DNA of 64,000 nt from Bradyrhizobium yuanmingense (GTDB lineage: Bacteria; Pseudomonadota; Alphaproteobacteria; Rhizobiales; Xanthobacteraceae): positions 741,253 through 805,252 of the forward strand of contig NZ_FMAE01000003.1 in the NCBI RefSeq assembly GCF_900094575.1. The letters run 5' to 3'. The notes below the pieces were generated by a model. The model was given only the letters and a program-made list of their open reading frames with translations. It had not been told where the DNA came from and ran no database searches. The number at the start of each line of letters is the position of its first letter. Positions within the stretch are counted from its first letter, which is position 1. Positions 34,498-44,955 of the stretch are shown piece by piece. Made by a program: the position numbers and the translations under genes.

Positions 34498-35598
34498 ATG
34501 GGAGCATTGGACGGGATCAGGGTGATTGCGGTCGAGCAGGCGGTGGCGGCGCCGTTCTGCTCCTCGCGCCTGGCGGATGCCGGCGCGGAGGTGATCAAGA
34601 TCGAGCGGCCCGAGGGCGATTTCGCCCGCGGCTATGACGCGGCGGCCAAGGGCCAGAGCAGCTATTTCGTCTGGCTCAATCGCGGCAAGCAATCGGCGGT
34701 GGTCGATCTCACCACGAAGGAAGGCCGCGCCGAGCTGGAGAAGCTGATCGCGAGTGCCGACGTGCTGATCCAGAACCTGAAACCCGGCTCGATGGACAAG
34801 CTCGGCTTCTCGCGCGAGCGGCTCTTGAAGGACTATCCCAAGCTGATCTCGTGCACCATCACCGGCTATGGTGACGAAGGTCCCTATGCTCATCGCAAGG
34901 CCTATGATCTGCTGATCCAGGCCGAGAGCGGCCTCGCCTCGATCACCGGCAATCCCGACGGCGCCTCGCGCGTCGGCATGTCGATCGTGGACGTCGCGAC
35001 CGGCGCCACCGCGCATGCCGCAATCCTGGAGGCACTGATCGCGCGCGGGCGCACCGGCAAGGGCGCCGACATCCGCATCTCCATGTTCGACGTGATGGCG
35101 GACTGGTGCACCGTGCCGCTGCTCAACGCCGAAGCCGGCAATCCGCCCAAGCGCATGGGCCTGCGCCATCCCTCGATCGCGCCTTACGGCGTGTTCACCT
35201 CCAAGGACGGCAAGGACATCCTGATCTCGATCCAGAGCGAACGCGAGTGGAAGACGCTGTGCGCGAAGGTGCTGGATCAGCCGGACCTGCCGGCCGATCC
35301 CCGCGTCGCCAACATGGTCGAGCGCGTGCGCAACCGCGACTTCACCGACGCGACGGTGGCCGACATCTTCGGCAGGATGACGCGCGACGAGCTGTTGAAG
35401 CGGCTGTCGGACGCGGACATCGCATTCGCCGAGGTCAACACCATGGCCGACCTCGCCAACCATCCGCATCTGCGTCGTATCGAGGTCGACACGCCGAACG
35501 GCCGCGTCAGCTATCCCGCGCCGGCGCCGATCATCGTCGGCGAGACGCGCAGCTACGGCGCCGTGCCCGCGATCGGCGAGCGTCCCCAGTCCAAATAA
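34498..35598 (+). CDS. CaiB/BaiF (class III) CoA-transferase, itaconate/mesaconate-type candidate
   Basis: 366 residues, starting 10 bases after the dehydrogenase stop. Class III pattern: MGALDGIRVIAVEQAVAAPF, DAGAEVIKIERPEGDFARGY, RGKQSAVVDLTTKEGRAE and CTITGYGDEGPYAHRKAYD, where the final Asp (about residue 137) is the expected catalytic aspartate. RISMFDVMADW follows. Its shorter length resembles the succinyl-CoA:itaconate or mesaconate CoA-transferases more than FRC. It sits between a dehydrogenase and a hydratase, so it would activate an acid taken up by the cell. Confidence 0.88.
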   Translation: MGALDGIRVIAVEQAVAAPFCSSRLADAGAEVIKIERPEGDFARGYDAAAKGQSSYFVWLNRGKQSAVVDLTTKEGRAELEKLIASADVLIQNLKPGSMDKLGFSRERLLKDYPKLISCTITGYGDEGPYAHRKAYDLLIQAESGLASITGNPDGASRVGMSIVDVATGATAHAAILEALIARGRTGKGADIRISMFDVMADWCTVPLLNAEAGNPPKRMGLRHPSIAPYGVFTSKDGKDILISIQSEREWKTLCAKVLDQPDLPADPRVANMVERVRNRDFTDATVADIFGRMTRDELLKRLSDADIAFAEVNTMADLANHPHLRRIEVDTPNGRVSYPAPAPIIVGETRSYGAVPAIGERPQSK

Positions 35599-35613
35599 AG
35601 AGAGCGAGGCGTC

Positions 35614-36465
35614 ATGACCGAGAAGCTCGACATCGATCATCTCAGGCAATGGATCGGCCGCAGCCAGGAGGCCACCGACATCGTCACCGCGCAGCTTGTG
35701 AAGGGCCTGCGCGCGACATTGTTCCAGGAGGTCGGCGAGCCCAAGACGGGCGATGCTGCGCCGTTCACGGTGCATTGGTGCCTGGCGCAGCCGGTGTTCC
35801 CGATGTCGATGCTCGGGCCCGACGGCCACCCGACCCGCGGCGGCTTCCTGCCGCCGGTGCCGCTGCCGCGCCGGATGTGGGCCGGCGGCGAGATCGAGTT
35901 CTTGCAGCCCTTGCGCGTCGGCGATGAATCGACGCGGACTTCGCGCATTGCCGACGTGCAGGTGAAATCAGGATCGACCGGCACGCTGTGCTTCGTCTCG
36001 GTCGAGCATAGCATCTCCTCGCCGAGGGGCACGGCGATCCGCGAGCGGCAGGACATCGTCTATCGCGAGATGACCGGCGGCGCGCCGGCTGGCGGCAAGG
36101 CGTCGCCTCCGCCGCCGCAGGCGCAGCATCGCGAAACGCATGTGTCCGATCCCGTGCTGCTGTTCCGCTACTCCGCGCTGACCTTCAACGGCCACCGCAT
36201 CCATTACGACCGCGACTACGTCACTGAGGTCGAGGGCTATCCGGGCCTGATCTTCCACGGTCCACTACAGGCAGCGCTGATCGTCGAGATGGCGGCCAAG
36301 CTTCGTGGCGGCAAGGCGCCGAAGAAGTTTTCGTATCGCGGCGTGCAGCCGCTATTCGAAGGCACGGAGTTCTCGGTCAACGCCAACGAGACTGAGGCGG
36401 GCATGGAGCTGTGGACCGCGAACGCGGAGGGGCAGCCGACGATGAAGGGCACGGCGGTGTGGTGA
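35614..36465 (+). CDS. hot-dog (MaoC/FAS1-like) hydratase, itaconyl-/mesaconyl-CoA hydratase-like
   Basis: 283 residues of a double hot-dog protein. The first half has TVHWCLAQPVFPMSMLGPDG and HPTRGGFLPPVPLPRRMWAG, typical of itaconyl-CoA/mesaconyl-C4-CoA hydratases. The second half has the hydratase-2-like motif FRYSALTFNGHRIHYDRDYV and FHGPLQAALIVEMA, with the catalytic Asp/His in the H-R-I-H-Y-D stretch. GAGG lies 8 bases before the ATG. Last gene of the LysR-controlled operon. No citramalyl-CoA lyase (ccl/mcl type) follows, so if the pathway is right that step is encoded elsewhere. Confidence 0.85.
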   Translation: MTEKLDIDHLRQWIGRSQEATDIVTAQLVKGLRATLFQEVGEPKTGDAAPFTVHWCLAQPVFPMSMLGPDGHPTRGGFLPPVPLPRRMWAGGEIEFLQPLRVGDESTRTSRIADVQVKSGSTGTLCFVSVEHSISSPRGTAIRERQDIVYREMTGGAPAGGKASPPPPQAQHRETHVSDPVLLFRYSALTFNGHRIHYDRDYVTEVEGYPGLIFHGPLQAALIVEMAAKLRGGKAPKKFSYRGVQPLFEGTEFSVNANETEAGMELWTANAEGQPTMKGTAVW

Positions 36466-36483
36466 GCCACCACTGTTTCTTCC

Positions 36484-36569
36484 CGTCATTGCGAGCGTAG
36501 CGAAGCAATCCAGAATCCCTCCGCGGAGATAATCTGGATTGCTTCGTCGCTTCGCTCCTCGCAATGACG
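36484..36569. repeat. palindromic repeat, cgtcattgcgag family, copy 4
   Basis: Full-length copy: cgtcattgcgagcgtagcga, gaagcaatccag, ccgcggag, ctggattgcttcgtcgc and cctcgcaatgacg. It separates the hydratase from the decarboxylase; the decarboxylase reading frame is open into it, but the true start is 45 bases beyond. Confidence 0.88.
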
Positions 36570-36613
36570 GGGTGAGGCTGCTACCCTCAATCAACAACAC
36601 GGGGACGGAAACC

Positions 36614-38236
<1,623 letters not shown>

Positions 38237-38243
38237 CCGTGTC

Positions 38244-38329
38244 GTAGCCCGGATGGAGCGCAGCGTCATCCGGGAATCCTGCCACAGGCGAGTCGGCCCT
38301 GGATTGCGCTGCGCTCCATCCAGGCTACG
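38244..38329. repeat. palindromic repeat, gtagcccggatggagcgcag type
   Basis: Left arm gtagcccggatggagcgcag with an inner catccggg; right arm ctgcgctccatccaggctac. It lies between the stops of the convergent decarboxylase and SDR genes. A short copy is at 1411-1443. Confidence 0.75.
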
Positions 38330-38332
38330 ACA

Positions 38333-39109
38333 TCACGACGCCAAAAAACCTCCGTCGGCCGCGAGCACATGCCCGACGACATACGACGACGCATCCGACG
38401 ACAGCCACACCACGGCCTCGGCGACCTCCTCCGGGCTGCCCATCCGCCGCAGCGGCAGGCCTGCGCTGACCGTCGCCACATCGCCGACGCCGGCGCGCAG
38501 CATCATGTCTGTGACGACGCGGCCGGGCGCGATCGCATTGATGCGAATGCCGCGCGGCGCGTTCTCCATCGCCGCCGAGCGCGTCAGCGAGATCGCGGCG
38601 GCCTTTGAGGCCGAGTAGAGCGAAAAGCCTGGATTGGGATTGCGCACCCCGCTGACGGAGGTGTTGACGACGATGCTGCCGCGCCCCTGCGCCAGCATCG
38701 CCGGCAATTGATGGCGCAGGCAGAGGAACAGCGCGCGGACATTGGTGTCGAACACGCTGTCGTAGATCTCCGTGCCCTGCTCCTCCAGGGGCGCGCGGCG
38801 CTCCTGGAAGCCGGCATTGTTGAAGGCAACGTCGAGCCGGCCGCAGCGCCCGACGGCTGTGCCGACGAGGCGCGCGACCTCGTCTTTCTTCGTGATGTCG
38901 GTCTGAAGCGCGATCGCCTCCGTGCCGAGCTCGCGGCACGCGGCGGCGGTGGCCTCGATCTCGGCCTCGCGCCGGCCGGCGACGACGATCGCTTCCGCCC
39001 CTTCGGCCGCCATCCTCAGCGCCGTTGCGCGCCCGATGCCGCTGCCGCCGCCCGTGATCAGGCAGACCTTGCCGCTCATGCGCTGACCGGTCGGCAAGGC
39101 TTCGCTCAT
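38333..39109 (-). CDS. short-chain dehydrogenase/reductase (SDR)
   Basis: 258 residues of a classical NAD(P)-dependent SDR: the cofactor loop LITGGGSGIGRAT (T-G3-x-G-x-G), NNAG in VAFNNAGFQERR, a serine in NTSVSGVRNPNPG, and the catalytic Tyr/Lys in FSLYSASKAAAISL. LPLRRMGSPEEVAEAVVWLS is typical of the C-terminus. The ATG at 39109 is preceded by TTGGAG; the TTG further upstream (39121) is part of that ribosome site. It diverges from a MarR gene across a perfect palindrome, so it is likely controlled by that regulator. Substrate unknown. Confidence 0.88.
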   Translation of the reverse strand: MSEALPTGQRMSGKVCLITGGGSGIGRATALRMAAEGAEAIVVAGRREAEIEATAAACRELGTEAIALQTDITKKDEVARLVGTAVGRCGRLDVAFNNAGFQERRAPLEEQGTEIYDSVFDTNVRALFLCLRHQLPAMLAQGRGSIVVNTSVSGVRNPNPGFSLYSASKAAAISLTRSAAMENAPRGIRINAIAPGRVVTDMMLRAGVGDVATVSAGLPLRRMGSPEEVAEAVVWLSSDASSYVVGHVLAADGGFLAS

Positions 39110-39150
39110 GGTCCACTCCAAACACTTGCGCGCGCCGCTGCGCCCATATA

Positions 39151-39165
39151 GTTGTATGATACAAC
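39151..39165. promoter_or_regulatory. perfect 7-1-7 palindrome, likely MarR operator
   Basis: gttgtat-g-atacaac, a perfect inverted repeat with a one-base centre, in the 76-base gap between the divergent SDR and MarR genes. Length and symmetry suit a winged-helix dimer, and the location could repress both genes. Confidence 0.75.
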
Positions 39166-39185
39166 GATATGGGGCGAGTCAAGCC

Positions 39186-39644
39186 ATGGCCGAGCTTTCG
39201 CTGATTGACGACATCCGCGCCGCCTCGCGCCTGATGGTGCGCGAACTCGGCTTCATGGACGCCACGGTGGCGGCCTCGGGCTATCCGCCCTCGGCGGTCC
39301 ACACCATCCTGGAGATCGGCATTCGTGGCCCCATGACGTCGGGCGAGCTCGGCGATTTCCTGCGGCTGGAGAAATCCAGCGTCAGCCGTCTGGTGCGCAA
39401 GCTGATCGATTGCGGCGAGCTCAAGGAGACGCCGGACGAGGCGGATGCGCGCAGCAAGCTGCTGTCGCTGACGGCGAAGGGCCGGCGCACGCTGGAGGCC
39501 CTCCACGCGTTCGGCCGGCAGCAGGTGCGCGGCGCGCTGGCGGCGCTGACGGAAGCCGAGCAGCGCACGGTGTGCGAGGGCATGATGCTCTATGCGCAGG
39601 CGCTGCGCGCGAGCCGGGTGGGGGAGACGGTGGCGGTGGTGTGA
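39186..39644 (+). CDS. MarR family transcriptional regulator
   Basis: 152 residues; the ATG at 39186 gives MAELSLIDDIRAASRLMVRE. The winged helix-turn-helix is at about 35-100 (TSGELGDFLRLEKSSVSRLV, DARSKLLSLTAKGRRTLEAL), with the expected wing between. The open frame upstream to 39108 would overlap the SDR gene start and the palindrome, so it is not used. It probably represses itself and the SDR until a small phenolic or lipophilic ligand binds; the ligand is unknown. Confidence 0.88.
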   Translation: MAELSLIDDIRAASRLMVRELGFMDATVAASGYPPSAVHTILEIGIRGPMTSGELGDFLRLEKSSVSRLVRKLIDCGELKETPDEADARSKLLSLTAKGRRTLEALHAFGRQQVRGALAALTEAEQRTVCEGMMLYAQALRASRVGETVAVV

Positions 39645-39680
39645 TGCGCGAGGTTGCTGAAGCTGCTTCTACACGCTCGG

Positions 39681-39784
39681 TGTCATCGCCCGCGCAGGCG
39701 GGCGATCCAGTACTCTGAGACGGTTGTGGTTGAGCCGACAGGGGCGGCATACTGGATGCCCCCGCCTCCGCGGGGCATGACAGC
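39681..39784. repeat. palindromic repeat, tgtcat...atgacag type, copy 2
   Basis: Left arm tgtcatcgcccgcgcaggcg with gatccagta; right arm actggatgcccccgcctccg ending catgacag. It sits between the convergent MarR and second SDR genes and is a diverged relative of the element at 5453-5558. Confidence 0.72.
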
Positions 39785-39808
39785 GTCTAGCGTGGGAGCA
39801 CCTAACGG

Positions 39809-40603
39809 TCACTTCCCGAACTCCTCCCGCATCTTCGCCTGGATCTTGGCCATGCCGCCGATCCAGCGGTCGTAATTCTCGGTCTTCTTGCGCATGTAGC
39901 CGAGCACTTGCGGGTGCGGCAGGATCAGGAACGTCTCCTGCTCGAGGCCGGCGAGCACGTCTTTCGCCACTTGCTCGGGCGTCAGGTCGCCGTCGCCGGA
40001 TTGCGGGCCCTTGGGAATCGAGCGCAGCATGTTGGTGTCGACACCCTGCGGACACAGGATCGAGACCTTGATGTTGTGGGCCTTGTGCGAGATCGCGAGA
40101 TTCTCGGCAAAACCGACCGCCGCGTGCTTCGTCGTCGAATAGGCCGGGCTGCCGACCTGCGACAGCAGGCCCGCGGCCGAGATGGTGTTGAGGAAATAGC
40201 CGCCGCCGCGCGCCCTCATCCGAGGGACGAGATGCCGCGCCGCATAGACATGCGCCATGACGTGGATCGCCCAGCTGCGCTGCCAAGGCTCGTCGGAAGC
40301 GCCACCGGCGTTCTCCGACATTGGATCGAAGCCGCCGCCGATGCCGGCGTTGGAACAGAACAGCGCGATCGGGCCGAACTGCCGCTCGGTCTCCTCGATG
40401 ACGTGGACGATGTCCTTTTCCTGCGCGACGTCGCATTTGAACGCGGCGCCATCGACCATGGCCGCGACCGCTCGCGCATTGGCCGCGTCCATGTCCGCGA
40501 CCACGACCTTGGCCGCACCCGCATTGTGAAAGGCCTCGCACAGCGCCTTGCCGATGCCGTTTGCGCCGCCCGTGACGACCACGACCTTGCCGGTCACCTG
40601 CAT
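39809..40603 (-). CDS. short-chain dehydrogenase/reductase (SDR)
   Basis: 264 residues. Cofactor loop VVVTGGANGIGKAL, SNAGIGGG, a serine in NTISAAGLLSQVG and the catalytic pair in YSTTKHAAVGFAENLA. It differs from the SDR at 38333 in its C-terminus (VLGYMRKKTENYDRWIGGMA), which is of the type seen in retinol/steroid-like SDRs. GAGGAGA precedes the ATG. It is a single gene between a repeat and the hemolysin-III gene; substrate unknown. Confidence 0.88.
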   Translation of the reverse strand: MQVTGKVVVVTGGANGIGKALCEAFHNAGAAKVVVADMDAANARAVAAMVDGAAFKCDVAQEKDIVHVIEETERQFGPIALFCSNAGIGGGFDPMSENAGGASDEPWQRSWAIHVMAHVYAARHLVPRMRARGGGYFLNTISAAGLLSQVGSPAYSTTKHAAVGFAENLAISHKAHNIKVSILCPQGVDTNMLRSIPKGPQSGDGDLTPEQVAKDVLAGLEQETFLILPHPQVLGYMRKKTENYDRWIGGMAKIQAKMREEFGK

Positions 40604-40647
40604 GCGACGTCTCCTCTCGTCTTCTTATACCGCTTCGCGGAAACTTC

Positions 40648-41343
40648 TCAGCTCAACACGAGGTCGAGCACCGCGGTATAATGACATGCCGCGCCGGCCA
40701 AGACAAAGCCGTGCCAGATCGCATTCTGAAAGCGCAGCCGCCGCCAGGCGTGGAAGATCACGCCGAAGCTGTAGAGCAGGCCGCCGGCAAGAATGAAGCC
40801 CAGCACCAGCGTGGGCAACGCCCTGACCACGGCATCGTAGAGCATCATGCCGCTCCAGCCCATCGCGAGATAGATGCCGACCGAGACGCGGTCGAACCGG
40901 CCGGGATAGAGCAGCTTCAGCACGATGCCGAGGATTGCGACGCACCAGACGCCGGCCAGCAGCACCAACGCGAACACGCTGTCCTTCAGCTCCAGGATGA
41001 ACGGCGTGTAGGTCGCGGCGATCAAGAGATAGATCGCGGAATGGTCGAAGCGGCGCAGCAGCCATTTGGCCGGCGAGACCGGCCAGAGATTATAGGTCGC
41101 CGACAGCACCAGCATCGAGAGCAGGCCGGCGACATAGACGGAGACGCCGACGATGTCGGTGGCGTCGGCATAGACCGCCGTCAGCACCACCAGCACCGTC
41201 GCGGCAATGATGCCCGCGAGCACGCCGATCCCGTGGACGATGCCGTCGGCGATCAGCTCGGCGCGATCGTAGTCCCAGCCGATCGCGTCGGCTGCGGCGT
41301 GGACGGAAGAGGATGCAAGCTGCTTCAACTGGAAGACGGTCAT
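40648..41343 (-). CDS. hemolysin III / PAQR family membrane protein
   Basis: 231 residues with seven membrane spans. Family residues are IADGIVHGIGVLAGI, RRFDHSAIYLLIAATYTPFI (Asp/His of the PAQR metal-like site) and CHYTAVLDLVL near the end. Proteins of this family (HlyIII/YqfA/TrhA) affect membrane lipid homeostasis. The ATG at 41343 is used; the open frame runs upstream to 41535 but enters the region of the divergent gene and adds a basic tail with no signal. The true start could be checked by RNA data. Confidence 0.88.
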   Translation of the reverse strand: MTVFQLKQLASSSVHAAADAIGWDYDRAELIADGIVHGIGVLAGIIAATVLVVLTAVYADATDIVGVSVYVAGLLSMLVLSATYNLWPVSPAKWLLRRFDHSAIYLLIAATYTPFILELKDSVFALVLLAGVWCVAILGIVLKLLYPGRFDRVSVGIYLAMGWSGMMLYDAVVRALPTLVLGFILAGGLLYSFGVIFHAWRRLRFQNAIWHGFVLAGAACHYTAVLDLVLS

Positions 41344-41528
41344 GGCAATCCGCAAAGGCTCGAGGCAATGCCCTCTAGATGGGTGTTTCAGGACCGGCGG
41401 GTCGTTCAAACGGCTGATTTGCCGAGAAAGGCGGTGGAAGTATGAAAGCTTGAATTTCTTCAGGCAATTGCCACTTTTGTGACTAATCCGTTTTGCGTAT
41501 CCCTCGCCCGAGATCCCCTCACGTTCAT

Positions 41529-42998
41529 ATGGCATTCAGTTTCCAGGATATGGTCGAGGAAGCGCGGCTGTCGGCGCGGGCGCTGATCGACTATGGCGAG
41601 CACTTCTTCAACCCGACGGTGCGGCTTGGTGTCACCGGTCTGTCGCGCGCCGGTAAGACCGTATTCATCACCGCGCTGATCCATGGACTGACGCGTGGCG
41701 GCAGGTTTCCGGTGTTCGAGGCCTACGCCTCGGGCCGGATCGCGCGGGCGCACCTGGCGCCGCAGCCGGACGATGCCGTGCCGCGCTTTGCATATGAGAG
41801 CCATCTGCGCGCGCTGATCGAGGAACGGCGCTGGCCGAGCTCGACCATGGACATCAGCGAGCTCAGGCTCGTGATCGACTACCAGCGCCCGAACGGCGCC
41901 GACCGCACGCTGACGCTCGACATCGTCGACTATCCCGGCGAATGGCTGCTGGACCTGCCGCTGCTCCACAAGAGCTACGAGCAATGGTCGGCGGAGAGCC
42001 TGGCGCTGTCGCGCGAGGCGCCGCGTGCGCATCTCGCGGCCGAGTGGCACAGTCATCTCGCGACGCTCAAGCCCGAAGCGCGCGAGGACGAGCAGGCGAC
42101 GCTGACGGCCGCAAAGCTCTTCACCGATTATCTGCGCGCCTGCCGCGACGAGCGGTTTGCGATGAGCCTGTTGCCGCCCGGTCGCTTCCTGATGCCCGGC
42201 AATCTCGCCGATACGCCGGCGCTGACCTTTGCGCCGCTGGACGTGCCTGCGGGCGGGCAGGCGGGTGAGGGATCGCTGTGGGCGATGATGGTGCGGCGCT
42301 TCGAAGCTTACAAGGACGTCGTGGTGCGGCCGTTCTTCCGCGATCATTTCGCGCGGCTCGACCGTCAGATTGTGCTGGCTGATGCGCTCGCCGCGTTCAA
42401 CTCCGGCCCCGAGGCGCTGCGCGATCTCGAAGCCGCGCTCGCCGGCATTCTCGACTGCTTCAACACCGGCCGCAGCACGATCCTCTCCAGCCTGTTCCGG
42501 CCGCGCATCGACCGCATCCTGTTCGCCGCGACCAAGGCGGATCATCTGCATCATTCCAGTCACGACCGGCTCGAGGCGGTGCTGCGCCGCGCCGTCTCGC
42601 GCGCGGTCGCGCGCGCGGAAAACACCGGCGCGGCGATCGACGTCGTCGCGCTCGCCGCCGTGCGCGCCACGCGCGAAGCGCAGGTGGCGCATGGCCGTGA
42701 CAAGCTGCCGTCGATCCTGGGAACACCCGCCGCAGGCGAAAGCGCCGGCGGCGAGTTCTTCGACGGCAACACCGAGGTTGCGACCTTTCCGGGCGATCTT
42801 CCGCTCGATCCCGAACCGCTGTTCAATGGGACGGATGCGTTCCGCGGGCTCGCGTCGGAGGCGGCCGGGAACAGCGATTTCCGCTTCCTGCGCTTCCGCC
42901 CGCCGAAGCTCGAACGCGAGGGTGCCGACGAGCCGACGCTGCCACACATCCGCCTCGACCGTGCTTTGCAGTTCCTGATCGGAGACAAGCTGTCATGA
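41529..42998 (+). CDS. ycjX: YcjX family P-loop NTPase
   Basis: 489 residues from the ATG at 41529 (MAFSFQDMVEEARLSARALI); GTG-type starts further up are unlikely. Walker A is GLSRAGKT at 37-44, and a switch-like LDIVDYPGEWLLDLP follows. The middle and C-terminal parts match the YcjX stress protein. It overlaps the next gene by 4 bases (ATGA), as in the ycjX-ycjF pair of enterobacteria, and so is translationally coupled. In E. coli the pair belongs to the phage-shock/envelope-stress group; no psp genes are nearby. Confidence 0.9.
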   Translation: MAFSFQDMVEEARLSARALIDYGEHFFNPTVRLGVTGLSRAGKTVFITALIHGLTRGGRFPVFEAYASGRIARAHLAPQPDDAVPRFAYESHLRALIEERRWPSSTMDISELRLVIDYQRPNGADRTLTLDIVDYPGEWLLDLPLLHKSYEQWSAESLALSREAPRAHLAAEWHSHLATLKPEAREDEQATLTAAKLFTDYLRACRDERFAMSLLPPGRFLMPGNLADTPALTFAPLDVPAGGQAGEGSLWAMMVRRFEAYKDVVVRPFFRDHFARLDRQIVLADALAAFNSGPEALRDLEAALAGILDCFNTGRSTILSSLFRPRIDRILFAATKADHLHHSSHDRLEAVLRRAVSRAVARAENTGAAIDVVALAAVRATREAQVAHGRDKLPSILGTPAAGESAGGEFFDGNTEVATFPGDLPLDPEPLFNGTDAFRGLASEAAGNSDFRFLRFRPPKLEREGADEPTLPHIRLDRALQFLIGDKLS

Positions 42999-44023
42999 CC
43001 GAGCGATCCAAGCCACGGCGGCCGGCGACGTTCCGGCTCGATGATCCCAGCGTCGTCGTCGCCGAGGCCGACGAGACCGGCCGTCTCGGTCGCGCCACCA
43101 TCCAGATCACGCCGGAGCCCGACCCGGCGATGCTGCCGGTGCCGGTGCACGCCGCAGTCCCGGCGCGGCGCGGCTTTCCCTGGGGCACTCTGTTCTGGTC
43201 GGGGCTCGCCGGATTGACGCTGCTCGGCACCGGGCTCGGCGTGGTCCATCTGGTCGAGGATCTGTTCGCGCGCAACGAGACGCTCGGTTTCGTCGGGCTT
43301 GCCTTCGCCGCCGTCACCGCGCTGGCGCTTGCCGTGGTGATCGGACGCGAGGCGTTCGGCCTCGCGCGGCTTGCGACCATCGAGAAGTTGCATCAACGCG
43401 CAGCTTCCGTGCTGGCCAGCGACGATCGCAAGGAGAGCCGCGTCATCGTCCAGGACCTGCTCAAGATCGCGCACCAGAATCCGCAGCTGGCGCGCGCCCG
43501 CGCGACGCTGGAGAGCCACGCCGGCGAGATCATCGACGGCGCCGACATGATCCGCCTCGCCGAGCGCGAGCTGATGTCGCCGCTGGACGCCGAGGCGCGG
43601 CGGCTGGTGTCGTCGGCGGCGCAAAAGGTCTCGATCGTGACGGCGGTGAGCCCGCGCGCCGCCATCGACGTGCTGTTCGTGTTCGTGGCGGCGCTGCGCC
43701 TGATCCGCCAGCTCGCTTATCTCTATGGCGGCCGTCCCGGCGCACTCGGCATGATCCGCCTGCTTCGCCACGTCATCGCCCATCTCGCCATCACCGGCGG
43801 CATGGCCGCGAGCGACAGCCTGGTGCAGCAGATGCTCGGCCACGGCATCGCGGCGAAGCTGTCGCAGCGCTTGGGTGAAGGCGTGCTGAACGGGCTGCTG
43901 ACGGCGCGGCTGGGATTGGCCGCAATCGACGTGACGCGGCCGCTGCCGTTCGCCGCCCTGCCGCCGCCGAAGCTGTCAGATCTGGCGACGGATCTGCTGC
44001 GGAAGAAGGACGGCGACGAGTAG
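42995..44023 (+). CDS. ycjF: YcjF-like (DUF697/TIGR01620) membrane protein
   Basis: 342 residues, overlapping ycjX by 4 bases. An N-terminal basic region is followed by two membrane spans near 63-110 (LFWSGLAGLTLLGTGLGVVH, LGFVGLAFAAVTALALAVVI), then a helical region with the DUF697 signature VSPRAAIDVLFVFVAALRLI and RQLAYLYGGRPGALGMIRLL. Usual length for the family. The product probably works with YcjX at the inner membrane; function not established. Confidence 0.88.
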   Translation: MTERSKPRRPATFRLDDPSVVVAEADETGRLGRATIQITPEPDPAMLPVPVHAAVPARRGFPWGTLFWSGLAGLTLLGTGLGVVHLVEDLFARNETLGFVGLAFAAVTALALAVVIGREAFGLARLATIEKLHQRAASVLASDDRKESRVIVQDLLKIAHQNPQLARARATLESHAGEIIDGADMIRLAERELMSPLDAEARRLVSSAAQKVSIVTAVSPRAAIDVLFVFVAALRLIRQLAYLYGGRPGALGMIRLLRHVIAHLAITGGMAASDSLVQQMLGHGIAAKLSQRLGEGVLNGLLTARLGLAAIDVTRPLPFAALPPPKLSDLATDLLRKKDGDE

Positions 44024-44042
44024 ATCGCTCCGTTAGACTGCC

Positions 44043-44858
44043 TCATTCCTTCAGATTATTCGCCCGCTTCACCCAGGCGCGCACGTCCTTGAGGACGGCG
44101 GGCAGCACGGCCTTGACCTCCGCCACGGTCATGCCCGCCTTGATGCGGGGATCGTACAGCAGGTTGAGGATGTACTGGTCGTAGACGTCGAAATAGCCCA
44201 TCGAGACGTTGTCGTTGAACATGGTCCAGGGCACGCTCGTGGTGTCGTTGATCGGCCCGAGCGATTGCAGCAGCTCCTCATAGGCGCAGTCGAGGAAGGT
44301 GAAATCGCCGTTGTCGACGGTGAGGATGACGTCGGAATGCTCGATCTCGAAATTGTCGTTCTTGCGGAAGCCGGACAGGCATTGCGGATCGAGCGAGGAG
44401 CGGATCTCGCGCGCCTTCTCGGTGCCGTAGAAGCTCGACATGGTGCGGAAGAGATCGCGGTCGCGCACCAGCTTCACGCGCACGTTCGCCGCTTCGTTGG
44501 TGTCGATCATGGCGATGTCGAGATGCTGCACGCGCTTGCCGATGTCGGCCACGACCTTGGCGAGCTGCGTCTTGCGATCCTCGCGGTCGCTCTCGGCGTA
44601 GACGCGCACCGGCCCGTCGAACTTGCGGATGCGGTCGACGCGGCCGGCAAGATGGTATTCGGCGCCGAATGCCGTCTTCAGGAAGCCTTCGATGATCTCG
44701 CCGTCGGTGAAGCTCTTCTTCTCGGTGCGCTGGCGCGAGGACACCGCGGGCAGCTCGCCGGCGGCAGCCATCGGTGCGGTATCGGGCGCGCAGGCGAGCG
44801 TCGCGAGCGCCAGCAGGGCGAAGCGAAGGCCGGGCGAGGGCGGGACGAATGCGCTCAT
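44043..44858 (-). CDS. DUF2927 domain protein, secreted
   Basis: About 271 residues from the ATG at 44858; ATGs at 44879 and 44894 are alternatives. Hydrophobic signal LRFALLALATLACAPD, with a cysteine that could be a lipoprotein site but without a good lipobox. The core shows TDGEIIEGFLKTAFGAEYHL, VRVYAESDREDRKTQLAKVV and the conserved end FDVYDQYILNLLYDPRIKAG. The DUF2927 family is of unknown function, with a zinc-peptidase-like look that I cannot confirm. It is convergent with ycjF and ends 19 bases from it. Confidence 0.85.
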   Translation of the reverse strand: MSAFVPPSPGLRFALLALATLACAPDTAPMAAAGELPAVSSRQRTEKKSFTDGEIIEGFLKTAFGAEYHLAGRVDRIRKFDGPVRVYAESDREDRKTQLAKVVADIGKRVQHLDIAMIDTNEAANVRVKLVRDRDLFRTMSSFYGTEKAREIRSSLDPQCLSGFRKNDNFEIEHSDVILTVDNGDFTFLDCAYEELLQSLGPINDTTSVPWTMFNDNVSMGYFDVYDQYILNLLYDPRIKAGMTVAEVKAVLPAVLKDVRAWVKRANNLKE

Positions 44859-44955
44859 CGTGCTGTGACGCTGCCGCATTCGCGCCGCGCGCACAAGGCC
44901 GCAAAATCACGCGCCGCGCGGGTTCCTGCGGTTGTCTGTAACAAGAGAGTTACAG

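Noticed and set aside
34102..35829. 575-codon minus-strand open frame
   Set aside because: Antisense to the dehydrogenase/CoA-transferase operon, with His/Arg/Gly-rich random composition.
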